A stretch of 64,000 nucleotides of DNA from Sulfurimonas sp. (GTDB taxonomy: Bacteria; Campylobacterota; Campylobacteria; Campylobacterales; Sulfurimonadaceae). A program made the position numbers and the translations under genes. Positions 50,948 through 60,579 of this stretch are shown here, in pieces; the stretch's first letter is position 1; each line of letters opens with the position of its first letter. The notes below the pieces were generated by a model. The model was not told where the DNA came from, ran no database searches, and worked only from the letters and a program-made list of their open reading frames with translations. Location of the stretch: contig NZ_CP093396.1 in NCBI RefSeq assembly GCF_029027405.1, positions 248,001 to 312,000 of the forward strand, in the 5' to 3' direction.

Positions 50948-51568
50948 ATGCTAAAGCAAATCTTTTTTCTTTTTATTGTAAGACCTCTAATCATTTTGAT
51001 TTCAGGAATTAACCTAAGAAATAGAGAAAAATTACCTCAAGATGGACCTTGTATTATCGTAGCAAATCATAATAGCCATCTTGATACTATGATTTTGATG
51101 AGTATATTTTCTCTATCTAAAATCAAAAAAGTGAGACCTTTAGCAGCCGCTGATTACTTCTTAAGAAATAGATATTTAGCTTGGTTTTCACTAAATGTAC
51201 TAGGAATCATCCCTCTTAGTAGAAAACCAAAAAAAAGTGAGGGTCACCCATTTGCGAAAGTACATGAGGTATTAAGTAATGGAGATATAGTTATACTCTT
51301 TCCAGAAGGAAGTCGTGGCGAAGCTGAAAAGATGGTACCTTTTAAAACAGGCATAGCCCATCTAGCAAAATCTTGCCCTAATGTACCAATAGTTTCAGTA
51401 TATATCCACGGAGCAGGTAAATCACTTCCAAAAGGTGAGGCACTATTTGTACCTTTCATCATAGATGTAAATATTGCAGATGCTATCTACTATAAAAATG
51501 ATAACATTAAAGATTTTACTATAAAAATAGAAGAAACAATTAAAAAACTACAAAGTGAGATATTATGA
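50948..51568 (+). CDS. 1-acyl-glycerol-3-phosphate acyltransferase (PlsC-like)
   Basis: 206 residues. NHNSHLDTMILM is the NHx4D motif and FPEGSRGEAEKMVPFKTG the second conserved block. Membrane-associated. It would supply phosphatidate to the CdsA-like enzyme. This gene is extra relative to the E. coli ynbABCD cluster. Overlaps the next gene by 4 bases (ATGA). Confidence 0.9.
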   Translation: MLKQIFFLFIVRPLIILISGINLRNREKLPQDGPCIIVANHNSHLDTMILMSIFSLSKIKKVRPLAAADYFLRNRYLAWFSLNVLGIIPLSRKPKKSEGHPFAKVHEVLSNGDIVILFPEGSRGEAEKMVPFKTGIAHLAKSCPNVPIVSVYIHGAGKSLPKGEALFVPFIIDVNIADAIYYKNDNIKDFTIKIEETIKKLQSEIL

Positions 51569-53286
51569 ATATATTAACGGGAAATTTTAAAACATTTGAT
51601 AATGAAGAGTTATTTTATAGAGAGTGGAGTCCCCAAGAAGATAACTCAAAGATATTGATTATCCTGCATCGTGGACATGAACATTCAGGTAGAGTAGAAG
51701 ATATAGCTTTAAGAGATGAGTTTAAAAAGTATAAAAAATACTCTTACGACAATAGAGGTCATGGAAAGAGTCAAGTAGAAGCAAGCTTTGAATTTATGAA
51801 TCTAGTTCGTGACTTAGATGCCTTTGTTTCATTTGTTTGTGAAAAAGAGCAAAAAACTCCACAAGATATATTTATCATTGCTAACTCTGTTGCTGGTGTT
51901 GTAGCATCTACATGGGTGCATGATTATGCACCAAAGATAAGAGGAATGGCTTTAGTAGCTCCAGCATTTAAGATAAAACTATATATACCATTTGCAAAAG
52001 AGTTTTTAAAGATGGCTATCTTTTTTAAACCAGAGCTTAATATAAAATCTTATGTTAAATCAAAACTCTTGACACACAACATAGATGAACAAAAAAAGTA
52101 TGATGAAGATACTTTAATAACACCTAACATACCAGCGAGACAACTAACGACTCTTTTAGATACTGCGATTAGAATTGTTGATGATGCTTATCTTATTGCA
52201 ACTCCAACGCTTGTTCTTAGTGCAGGAAACGATTACGTGGTTGATTCTAAGATGCAAGGAGATTTCTATGCTAATCTAGCATCTCCTCATAAAAAATTTG
52301 TAAAACTTGATGGTTTTTATCATGCTATTTTACATGAAAGCAATAAGCAAGAAGCTATAGATGAAATTTCAAATTTTATGAACGAGTGCTTTAAAAATGA
52401 AGGTACACACATAGTAGATGAGATGATAAGAGAGACACAAAAAGAGCAAAATAGAATCACTTATGGAACTCTACCGATGGGTGAAAGTCTAAACTACTTT
52501 GTACAAAAAAAAATGATGTCACTTTTTGGTGGTATGAGTAATGGAATCAGTATAGGTCAAAAATATGGTTTTGATTCGGGTGTAACACTTGATTATGTAT
52601 ATAAAAATCAACCAAGTGGAACGAATTTTTTTGGAGAGATGATAGATAAAAATTATTTAGATAGCATCGGATGGAAAGGTATCAGACAGAGAAAAGTGAA
52701 CCTTATTCAAACTATAAAAGATAAGATAACAATTTTAAAAGATGAGGGTCAAGAGGTTCGTATCTTAGACATTGCAGGTGGACCAGCTCGTTATCTAGTA
52801 GAGATTGCTAATGAGTATAGAGATGTTGAGATACAAGTTCGTGATTATCAAGAACAAAATATTCAAGAGGGTAGAAAGTTAGTCAAAGAAAGAAACCTTA
52901 GCAATATATCATACAGACAAAGCGATGCTTTTGATAAAAATAATTATGACCCAACAGAGTATAAGCCAAACATAGTGATAATCTCAGGTGTATTTGAACT
53001 CTTTAGTGATAACACTCTTATACAAAATGCCATTGATGGAGTATCATCCATTATGGGCGAAAATAGTTTTTTAGTATATACAGGTCAGCCATGGCATCCT
53101 CAACTGGCTCAAATAGCTCATGTTCTTGGAAATCATCAGGATACAAAGTGGATTATGAGAAGACGCTCACAATATGAGCTAGACCATATTTTTAATATCT
53201 CTGGATTTGAAAAAAAATCTATGAAGATAGATGACTGGGGAATATTTACTGTTTCTTCAGCTAAGTTCGTAGGAAAAAATGTATAA
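51565..53286 (+). CDS. Alpha/beta hydrolase and methyltransferase fusion (YnbC-like)
   Basis: 573 residues. Residues 1-280: serine-hydrolase fold (LHRGHEHSGR...YDNRGHGKS; IIANSVAGVVAST nucleophile elbow with S in NSVAG; SAGNDYVVD; FYHAILHE). Residues 290-573: class I methyltransferase (RILDIAGGPARYLVEIA motif I; IISGVFELF). The fusion order is that of YnbC. It may act on lipid head groups or acyl chains made by the operon; substrate unknown. Confidence 0.85.
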   Translation: MNILTGNFKTFDNEELFYREWSPQEDNSKILIILHRGHEHSGRVEDIALRDEFKKYKKYSYDNRGHGKSQVEASFEFMNLVRDLDAFVSFVCEKEQKTPQDIFIIANSVAGVVASTWVHDYAPKIRGMALVAPAFKIKLYIPFAKEFLKMAIFFKPELNIKSYVKSKLLTHNIDEQKKYDEDTLITPNIPARQLTTLLDTAIRIVDDAYLIATPTLVLSAGNDYVVDSKMQGDFYANLASPHKKFVKLDGFYHAILHESNKQEAIDEISNFMNECFKNEGTHIVDEMIRETQKEQNRITYGTLPMGESLNYFVQKKMMSLFGGMSNGISIGQKYGFDSGVTLDYVYKNQPSGTNFFGEMIDKNYLDSIGWKGIRQRKVNLIQTIKDKITILKDEGQEVRILDIAGGPARYLVEIANEYRDVEIQVRDYQEQNIQEGRKLVKERNLSNISYRQSDAFDKNNYDPTEYKPNIVIISGVFELFSDNTLIQNAIDGVSSIMGENSFLVYTGQPWHPQLAQIAHVLGNHQDTKWIMRRRSQYELDHIFNISGFEKKSMKIDDWGIFTVSSAKFVGKNV

Positions 53287-54610
53287 GTTTAACCCAGCAA
53301 TGGACGCTATAAGTGCAAAAAAAGAGAGATTCGTATGGTTAGGGTTCATGGGAGTGGTTTTTTTCTTACTCTATGGCTCTAGCAATCAATTTGCATCTCT
53401 AAATGCTCCAAACCCCTCTCTATTTATGGAGTGGGAGACGCAGATACCATTCATAGAGGTTTTTATCATCCCCTATATGTCATCTGATTTGATGTTTGTT
53501 ATAGCATTTTTACTTCCATATACACGGCTTGAACTAAGAATTTTGGCTGCTAGAGTACTCTTTATAGTTGCTTTATCTACGCTGATTTTTACACTGTTTC
53601 CTCTTGAGTATAGCTTTGCTAAACCTAAAATAGAGGAGTTCCCCATTCTCTTTGGTATGCTCCAAGCAGATTTACCATACAATCAACTACCCTCTCTTCA
53701 CATAAGTTTTTCCATCGTTTTATGGGCTAGTATGAAGAAATACTTAAAACCTAAATGGCTTAAATATATAGTAGCTTCTTGGTTTTATCTCATAGCTCTA
53801 TCTACACTTTTTGTTTTTCAACATCACTTCATAGATATACCAACTGGAATTATTATGGGTCTGTTCGCTACTTGGTTTATCTCTAAAGATAAAAATAGTT
53901 ACTTTATATCCGGATTTAGTACACCAAGAAGTATAAAGATGGGATTTTACTACTTAATAGCTAGTGCTATTTTTATGATACTAAGTTTTTATATTGTAAC
54001 ATTTCAGTGGTTTTTTATATGGATATTTCTCTCACTATTTAGTGTGAGTATAGTTTATGCTTTGGGCTTAAACACTATGCTAGTTGGGGAAAATGCAAAA
54101 GCAAATATATGGCAGTGGCTACTATTTTTTCCATATTTTGCAGGAAATTATATCTCATGGAACTATTACAAGAGTCGTATTAGCCTCATGGCAACTGTAG
54201 TACCAAAAATCTACCTTGGTCGTTTCCCAACTAAAGATGAGTACAAAGATTTGAGCTCTAAAAGTATAGGTCATACTATAAATCTTGCATCAGAACAGCA
54301 GCTTCATAAAGCTAGCATAAAAGAGACAAGGCTACCTTTTCTTGACCAAACAATACAAAGTCCAGAATCTTTACATAGAGGCGTAGAGCTAATAGAACTA
54401 TATAAAGAGGATGGTGTTTATGTACACTGTGCATTAGGATTATCAAGAAGTGTACTTCTTATATCAGCTTGGCTTTTGTACCAAAAATATACACTTGAAG
54501 AAGTAGATGAACTCATAGCGAATATCCGTCCAAACTATATAAAATCAGAATATATGAAAATTAATCTTGAAATATACCAAAACTATCTCAACCTTTATAT
54601 AGAATGTTAA
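53279..54610 (+). CDS. PAP2 and dual-specificity phosphatase fusion (YnbD-like)
   Basis: 443 residues. N-terminal membrane part with PAP2-type residues (NQLPSLHISF; FQHHFIDIPTGIIMG) and about eight helices; C-terminal cysteine phosphatase with YVHCALGLSRSVLL (CX5R). Overlaps the previous gene by 8 bases. As in YnbD, it likely dephosphorylates a phosphatidyl-alcohol phosphate product (for example an inositol- or glycerol-phosphate lipid). Completes the operon. Confidence 0.86.
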   Translation: MYKFNPAMDAISAKKERFVWLGFMGVVFFLLYGSSNQFASLNAPNPSLFMEWETQIPFIEVFIIPYMSSDLMFVIAFLLPYTRLELRILAARVLFIVALSTLIFTLFPLEYSFAKPKIEEFPILFGMLQADLPYNQLPSLHISFSIVLWASMKKYLKPKWLKYIVASWFYLIALSTLFVFQHHFIDIPTGIIMGLFATWFISKDKNSYFISGFSTPRSIKMGFYYLIASAIFMILSFYIVTFQWFFIWIFLSLFSVSIVYALGLNTMLVGENAKANIWQWLLFFPYFAGNYISWNYYKSRISLMATVVPKIYLGRFPTKDEYKDLSSKSIGHTINLASEQQLHKASIKETRLPFLDQTIQSPESLHRGVELIELYKEDGVYVHCALGLSRSVLLISAWLLYQKYTLEEVDELIANIRPNYIKSEYMKINLEIYQNYLNLYIEC

Positions 54611-54700
54611 GATATAGCTATAGATTTTCTATAATTCCAAACTTATTAGTATGAGTACGAGTCTGCTAGTAAGTTTTTTAAGTAAGGTGTCAAACTAACT

Positions 54701-54796
54701 GCTAAACAAGGCAGCTAAGTTTGTGAAAGTGGAACAGTTGGTGGAACTTATCCAAGTAGTTGGTGACCCTTTTAGGGCTTAGCTTATCCGTTAGCA
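54701..54796 (+). repeat. Solitary attC-like site downstream of the lipid operon
   Basis: GCTAAACAAGGCAGCTAAG at 54701 pairs with CTTAGCTTATCCGTTAGC at 54779-54795 (R boxes GCTAAAC and GTTAGCA). The tract CCCTTTTAGGGCTTAGC resembles the inner end of the 26774 site. Box asymmetry (AACAA / CCGTTAG) suggests plus-strand orientation, opposite to the main array. Confidence 0.6.
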
Positions 54797-54810
54797 TACA
54801 TATGAAATAT

Positions 54811-55027
54811 TTAGACTTAATGAAAGATACGGAGGAGGGGGGCTAAAAAGTGCTTGAAAGTATGGTATATTGGAGTAAGCAAAGGTTTATTTATAAATAA
54901 CTGTACCCCAAGGGCAGGCTTCTCGCTCTTTTTAGATACAAATGCAATAGATGGTGGAGTGTTTTCTCCAATGAAAAAACTGCTAAAAATGGTTGATGAT
55001 TATCTAGTAAGTTATAAGAAAAAATGA
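54811..55027 (+). pseudogene. Decayed gene 3' end, unidentified
   Basis: A frame without start reads KVWYIGVSKGLFINNCTPRAGFSLFLDTNAIDGGVFSPMKKLLKMVDDYLVSYKKK and stops at 55027. It looks like the C-terminus of a real protein but I do not recognise it. It follows the attC-like site, so it may be a relic cassette. Confidence 0.35.
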
Positions 55028-55162
55028 TTATTTAGACACACATATTTTCATTAACACCAATTGGGGGCATATTTTAACGCAGTGATTAAAAAACTAAATT
55101 AAAAGTTGAAATCAAGTGATACTTTTGTGATATAATGGCTTTTTTAAAAGGAGTGAATGTAG

Positions 55163-56209
55163 ATGCCATTTTCAGTTAAGAAGCGTAAAGGAACCATAAG
55201 TGGTGTAGTTTTTGTAGCAATTTTCGCGTTAGCATCTACAATGTTATCAAGTTTAGACTTTTTTAGTTCTCTTGGAATTTCTCCTCTTGTAATCGGTATA
55301 GTTTTAGGAATTTTTTACGCAAATACTCTTCACAATCAAACACCAGATGCTTGGCAAGGTGGTATAACATTTTCAGCTAAAAAAATTCTTAGATTTGCTA
55401 TTGTATTTTATGGTTTTCGTATAACTTTTCAACAAATTGCAGAGGTTGGAATAGATGGATTTATGGTATCTCTTATCATGCTCTCAACAACATTTGTGCT
55501 AGGAACATTTTTAGGTCAAAGAGTTTTTAAGATGGATAGAGACACTTCGATGCTAACAGCTGCTGGTGCCGCTGTTTGTGGAGCGGCAGCAGTTTTGGCA
55601 ACAGAGCCTGTTTTAAAAGCACAAGAGCATAAAACTGCTGTTGCTGTTTCTATGGTAGTTCTTTTTGGAACAATAGCGATGTTTTTATACCCTGTACTTT
55701 ATAGCTCGGGGATGTTAGATATGAACGCTAGAGAATTTGGCATCTATGTAGGTGGAACTATTCATGAAGTCGCTCAAGTTGTAGCTGTCCCTGCATCTAT
55801 CCCGGGAGCTGGTGATGAAATGGCAAACTCTGCTGTTATTGTAAAAATGACAAGAGTTATTATGATTGCTCCGATGCTAATAATTTTAGGTATTTATCTG
55901 TCTTTTTCTGCTAAGAAAAATGGAACGATAGGTGGTGGTGTTAAGTTAGTTATTCCCTGGTTTGCAGTTTATTTTGTTGGTATGGCAGGATTTAATTCTC
56001 TTGGATTAGTCCCAGAAAATATAGTAAATACCATAAATGAAATAGACACTTTTTTACTTACAATGGCGATGACAGCACTTGGAATGGGAACAAGATTTGC
56101 CAAGTTTAAAGGTCTAGGGCTTGCACCATTGCATACAGCTTTATCTATGTTTGTTTGGTTAGTGGTTGGTGGATATTTTATTACCAAGTGGGTAGTGGCA
56201 ACTTTTTAA
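55163..56209 (+). CDS. YeiH/UPF0324-family membrane transporter
   Basis: 348 residues, about ten membrane helices. Family blocks: SPLVIGIVLGIFYAN, LRFAIVFYGFRITFQQIAEVG, LTAAGAAVCGAAAVLATEPV and VGGTIHEVAQVVAVP. Often annotated as putative sulfate or small-anion exporters, including in sulfur-metabolising bacteria, but transport substrate is not proven. Stands alone with its own GGAG ribosome site. Confidence 0.88.
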   Translation: MPFSVKKRKGTISGVVFVAIFALASTMLSSLDFFSSLGISPLVIGIVLGIFYANTLHNQTPDAWQGGITFSAKKILRFAIVFYGFRITFQQIAEVGIDGFMVSLIMLSTTFVLGTFLGQRVFKMDRDTSMLTAAGAAVCGAAAVLATEPVLKAQEHKTAVAVSMVVLFGTIAMFLYPVLYSSGMLDMNAREFGIYVGGTIHEVAQVVAVPASIPGAGDEMANSAVIVKMTRVIMIAPMLIILGIYLSFSAKKNGTIGGGVKLVIPWFAVYFVGMAGFNSLGLVPENIVNTINEIDTFLLTMAMTALGMGTRFAKFKGLGLAPLHTALSMFVWLVVGGYFITKWVVATF

Positions 56210-56379
56210 TATCACATACTAAGTTTACTGCTCGTTTATTATGTACTTTTACATCAACGGTATATTCATCCATATTTGGCTAATAATTGTTTAAAAGTTT
56301 GACAATTTATACATATTTTAGAGCTTTTTTAGCACAAAGCCTACCCTTGTGGTACAGTCATTTGTAAATAAACTCTTGT

Positions 56380-57942
56380 TTACTCCCAATATGATCTTTT
56401 TGTTGTAAGCCCAATTGATTTTACAAATTCAATATTTTCTTTTAGTTTACCCATATGAGCATAATCTAAAGCATTATAGTTCATCTCATCAACAGCATGT
56501 TTATTTGCACCATGAGATATAAGATACTTCAGTATAGCTACATCTGAATTTTGAGAAGCATGCATCAGAGGTGTTCTTTTTGTATGTTTTAATGAACAGT
56601 GTGTTTTATAGAATACTTCTCCATCATACATAGATTTATCTCTTGTTTTTGAGTCTATATAGGTATCATTTATATTTGCCCCATTTTCAATCATTATCTT
56701 AATAAGTTCAAGATTACTAAAACCAATCGCATAATATAAGACCGATTTTCCAAAAGAGTTTTTGTAGTTTATATCTGCACCTTGTTCTAAAAGAAAAGTA
56801 AATTGATTTGTATTTTGTAGTGCAAAAAATAGAGCTGATTCATCTCCTGTATTTATAATAGCCCCTTTTTTTAAGAGTTTCTTTATGTAGCTATTGTCTT
56901 TTTTGTTAAGTATAGCTATTTTCAACCCATAATCTAACTCTTTTTGAGAGAATTTTTTTAGAAGTTCTTCATCAAGCTCTTTTGATGAATTTTTAGGATT
57001 TGCTATAGTTTCTATAAGAGAACCTATATATGGATTACTTTCTAAGATATAAGATGAAAATGAACCAGCAGCTCTAAATAAAAACTCTCTAAGTGCATAT
57101 TTTGTGTAGCTATTTGCTTCCTCTTTTGTAAATGAAAATGTTTTTTCAAAATGTTTAGATAATAAAGGGAAAGCTTTATCATGCATATGCCAGTATTCCT
57201 CAAATAGTGAAAAATTATATAAGCTTTGATATGCCCATAAAGTAAAATATTTTTTTGTATTTTTTACTATTTCTGTCTCATTTGGAGTTATTAATTGTTT
57301 CTTTAATATATCTGGGGCTAAACCAGCTTTTAGCAATCCAAATTCATAATATCTAGCATGAGCATAAACTATACTCCCTGAGCATACAGAACCATAAGCT
57401 TCACTTCTTATAGCTTCACTAAGATTATAAATATCTTTTAAAAATGTAAGTGAACCTAGGCCACCTTCACAAGAATAATCTACACTTGTAGGAGAACCTC
57501 TACCACTACCTAAGTCTATTCCATATTTAGAACCAAATACAAGGTTTGGATATGATTTCATTTCGCTACATGTTATTTTACTATCTTCAAAAATGTCTAC
57601 CTCTTTTTCCAAAGAAACCTCAAAAGGGAGTGTAGTCTTTTTTTGTTTCCAACTACCTATGATTTGTTTACCTGAAAACCTACCTTCAAATGTTTCCGTG
57701 ATATTCATTTTTTTATCTTTTACATATGTTGTGATTAGATTATTATCAAAACTTCCCCAAAGGTTAATTTTCTTTTTATACTTATCATAAAAGTAATATC
57801 CAGTAACTGTTTTATCGTCTTTTAGTGATAACTCCATAGTTATTGGGTACTCTTGTATATGACCATAGTATATTTTAGTATCTGCATGAACCATACTAAG
57901 AACAAAAATTACTTGTAAAAAAACTATATTTATAAATCTCAT
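56380..57942 (-). CDS. Secreted ankyrin-repeat protein
   Basis: 520 residues. Signal peptide MRFINIVFLQVIFVLSMVHA. Residues 21-110 are a beta-rich domain (TKIYYGHIQEYPITMELSLKDDKTVTGYYFYDKYKK). A middle helical region with cysteines follows, then about four ankyrin repeats from residue 340 to 510 (ALFFALQNTNQFTFLLEQGADINYKNSFGKSVLYYAI; TPLMHASQNSDVAILKYLISHGANK). Lies 11 bases downstream of the 22-residue-repeat protein, so the two are an operon. Probably periplasmic protein-binding scaffold. Confidence 0.75.
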   Translation of the reverse strand: MRFINIVFLQVIFVLSMVHADTKIYYGHIQEYPITMELSLKDDKTVTGYYFYDKYKKKINLWGSFDNNLITTYVKDKKMNITETFEGRFSGKQIIGSWKQKKTTLPFEVSLEKEVDIFEDSKITCSEMKSYPNLVFGSKYGIDLGSGRGSPTSVDYSCEGGLGSLTFLKDIYNLSEAIRSEAYGSVCSGSIVYAHARYYEFGLLKAGLAPDILKKQLITPNETEIVKNTKKYFTLWAYQSLYNFSLFEEYWHMHDKAFPLLSKHFEKTFSFTKEEANSYTKYALREFLFRAAGSFSSYILESNPYIGSLIETIANPKNSSKELDEELLKKFSQKELDYGLKIAILNKKDNSYIKKLLKKGAIINTGDESALFFALQNTNQFTFLLEQGADINYKNSFGKSVLYYAIGFSNLELIKIMIENGANINDTYIDSKTRDKSMYDGEVFYKTHCSLKHTKRTPLMHASQNSDVAILKYLISHGANKHAVDEMNYNALDYAHMGKLKENIEFVKSIGLTTKRSYWE

Positions 57943-57953
57943 TTTTTCTCCTG

Positions 57954-60182
57954 TTATACCAATTGACTATTTTTTTTCGCAGCATCTAACACTTTTTTAG
58001 ATGGGTTTTTAATATATTGAATTGCACTAGTATATTTTTTTACCGCTACAAGCTGAACAGCTTCAGATGGATTTTCAATATATCGTAATGCATAACTAGT
58101 TTTTTTTACTGCTACAAGCTGAACTTCTTCTGATGGATTTAAGATATGATTAATTGCACTACCATCTTCTTTAACTGCTTCAAGTTTAACAGCTTCAGAT
58201 GGATTTTTGATATGCCTAATTATACTACCACGTATTTTAACCGCAATAAGTTGAAGTTCTTCAGATGGATTTTCAATATATCGTAATACATAACTATTTT
58301 TTTTTACTGCTATAAACTGAACTTCTTCAGATGGTTTTTTAATATATTGTAGTGCATTGGCATCTTGCTCAACAGCGATAATCTGAACTTCTTCAGATGG
58401 ATTTTTAATGTATTGTAGTGCATTGGCATTTTGCTTAACAGCGATAATCTGAACTTCTTCAGATGGATTTTTAATATATTGTAGTGCGTAACCATCTTCT
58501 CTAACTGCCGCAAGCTCAACAGCTTTAGATGGATTTTTGATATGCCTGATTGCGTCACCATTTTCTCTAACTGCCGCAAGTTCAACAGCTTTAGATGGAT
58601 TTTTAATATGTCTGATTGCACCACCATCTACTTTAACTGCAATTAGTTGAAGTTCTTCAGATGGTTTTTTTATATATTGGATTGCATTGCCATCTCGTTT
58701 AACTGCAAGAAGTTTTAGTTTTTTAGACGGATTTTTTATATATTGAATAGCCCAATAATGATGCTTAATAGCTTTTGTTTGAACAGCTAAAGAAGGGTTT
58801 TTAATATACCCAAGCGCAAATTGATTTTTCACAGCCTCTAGCTGAACAGCTTCTGTAGGATTTTTTATAAATCTAAATGCTAATCCGTAGTTTTTTGCTA
58901 AGATCTTAAACTGAAGAATTTCTGATGGATTTGTAATATATCGGATTGAAGATGGATCTTGATTAACTGCAATATGCTGAAGTTCTTCTGATGGATTTTT
59001 GATATATTCTATTGCATTACCATCTTGTCTAACCGCAAGAAGTTTTAGTTCTTCAGATGGATTTTTAATACCAAAAATACTTCTTCCATCTTGATTAATA
59101 GCCGTTGTTATAACTTCTTGTGATGGATTTTCAATATATTGTATATTAAAACCATTTTTTTTCACAGCGGCTAGTTGAACAACTTCAGAAGGGTTTTTTA
59201 TATCATTAAATACATAATTATTCTGTTCAATAGCTATAAGCTGAAGCTCTTGCGATGGTTTTTTAATGTATTTTATCGCTTCGCCATCTTGCTTTAGTGC
59301 AGCTATTTTAACTTCTTTGGATAGATTTTTGATATATTGTAGTACCTGAATATCTTGTTTAATAGCAACAAGTTGAACAGCTTGTGTAGGATTTTTAATA
59401 TGTTCAATAAGATTTTCATTTTGTTTAACTGCTTCTAATTGAGCTTCTTCACAAGGATTATCTATATGTATAATGGCATTTGAAGCTTGTTTAACAGCTT
59501 CTATCTGAACTATTTTTGATGGATTTTCAATATACTCAATCGCATTTCCATTTTGTTTTACAGATGCTATTTTAACTGCTATTGAAGGATTTTTTATCAA
59601 TTTAATAAGGTTTCCATCTTGTGTTACAGTCGCTATCTGAATAGTCTCAGAAGGATTTTCAATAAGTGCTATATTTTTTGGATCTTCTATAATCTGCTTG
59701 TACTCTTTTAGTAAAGAGGATTGGTTTTTGATGTATTTTATAGAAAAAATATTTTTTTGTATAGCTGCTAGCTGAACACTCTCTGAAGGATTTTCAATAA
59801 ATTTAATTGTATATGCATTTTGTCTTACAGCTTCTAGTTGAACTTCCTCAGATGGATTTGAAATATATTTGATAGCGCTGGCATTTTGTGTCACAGCTGC
59901 TATCTTGACAGCTTCAGAAGGATTAGAGATATACTTAATAACATAAGCATTTTGCTTAACTGCAACAAGCTGGACTTCTTCAAATGGATAATTTATATAT
60001 TCAATAGCATTAGAATTCTGCTTAACTGCAACAAGTTGGATTTCTTTAGACGGGTTGTTAATATATTCTATCTCATAGCCATTTTGTTTTAGAATTTCAA
60101 GTCGAGTTTTTTTAGAACTATCATTTGTATTACCCAGAGCAATATTAAAAAAAATCATAAGAGTTAAAATGGCTATTTTCAT
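57954..60182 (-). CDS. Secreted solenoid protein of ~31 tandem 22-residue repeats
   Basis: 742 residues from MKIAILTLMIFFNIALG, which has AAGGAA upstream and encodes a signal peptide. Almost the whole mature protein is a run of about 31 repeats with consensus NPSEEVQLxAVKQNxxAIxYIK, a two-helix unit of the DUF4116/HEAT-like kind. The repeats differ by insertions only twice (around repeats 6 and 19). Neighbouring repeats 23-27 are nearly identical at DNA level, a sign of recent expansion. Likely a long periplasmic or surface binding solenoid acting with the ankyrin protein. Confidence 0.8.
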   Translation of the reverse strand: MKIAILTLMIFFNIALGNTNDSSKKTRLEILKQNGYEIEYINNPSKEIQLVAVKQNSNAIEYINYPFEEVQLVAVKQNAYVIKYISNPSEAVKIAAVTQNASAIKYISNPSEEVQLEAVRQNAYTIKFIENPSESVQLAAIQKNIFSIKYIKNQSSLLKEYKQIIEDPKNIALIENPSETIQIATVTQDGNLIKLIKNPSIAVKIASVKQNGNAIEYIENPSKIVQIEAVKQASNAIIHIDNPCEEAQLEAVKQNENLIEHIKNPTQAVQLVAIKQDIQVLQYIKNLSKEVKIAALKQDGEAIKYIKKPSQELQLIAIEQNNYVFNDIKNPSEVVQLAAVKKNGFNIQYIENPSQEVITTAINQDGRSIFGIKNPSEELKLLAVRQDGNAIEYIKNPSEELQHIAVNQDPSSIRYITNPSEILQFKILAKNYGLAFRFIKNPTEAVQLEAVKNQFALGYIKNPSLAVQTKAIKHHYWAIQYIKNPSKKLKLLAVKRDGNAIQYIKKPSEELQLIAVKVDGGAIRHIKNPSKAVELAAVRENGDAIRHIKNPSKAVELAAVREDGYALQYIKNPSEEVQIIAVKQNANALQYIKNPSEEVQIIAVEQDANALQYIKKPSEEVQFIAVKKNSYVLRYIENPSEELQLIAVKIRGSIIRHIKNPSEAVKLEAVKEDGSAINHILNPSEEVQLVAVKKTSYALRYIENPSEAVQLVAVKKYTSAIQYIKNPSKKVLDAAKKNSQLV

Positions 60183-60291
60183 TCGTTTCCTTGTAAAAAA
60201 ATATAATAAAGTTCCCACGAACTTAAATTGAGCATTAAAGCCAACAAATAGGCACTTTCTAGTATAAGTTTGTTATTATATCAACTATGCT

Positions 60292-60522
60292 ATGAAGAGT
60301 ATATTAAAGAATTCCATTCTTGAAGTTTTACATGAGATAAAAATCACAAAGATACTTAAAGAGAGTAACTTCGTAAAAAGAGTGATAGTGCATTTTGGTA
60401 AGGACGCGTATTATAGATTTATAAAGACAAGTCGCTATAATTGGCGAAAGCTTTTGCAAAACATAAAACCATTATATAAACTTAGTGAACACCGATCGAC
60501 CCTATATGAAAATAGAATTTAA
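60292..60522 (+). CDS. Small basic hypothetical protein, 76 residues
   Basis: Reads MKSILKNSILEVLHEIKITKILKESNFVKRVIVHFGKDAYYRFIKTSRYNWRKLL. Basic, helical, no ribosome site before the ATG and no family recognised. It may be the remnant of a transposase or repeat protein. Confidence 0.35.
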   Translation: MKSILKNSILEVLHEIKITKILKESNFVKRVIVHFGKDAYYRFIKTSRYNWRKLLQNIKPLYKLSEHRSTLYENRI

Positions 60523-60579
60523 ATTTATTTCGATATAATACGAGGTTTTTATAAAAATATAAACTTCGTAGGAATATAA

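Noticed and set aside
57954..60218. Regular ~66-bp DNA repeats considered as a CRISPR or minisatellite
   Set aside because: Period of 66 bases keeps one open frame with amino-acid-level conservation; there are no unique spacers. They code protein repeats.
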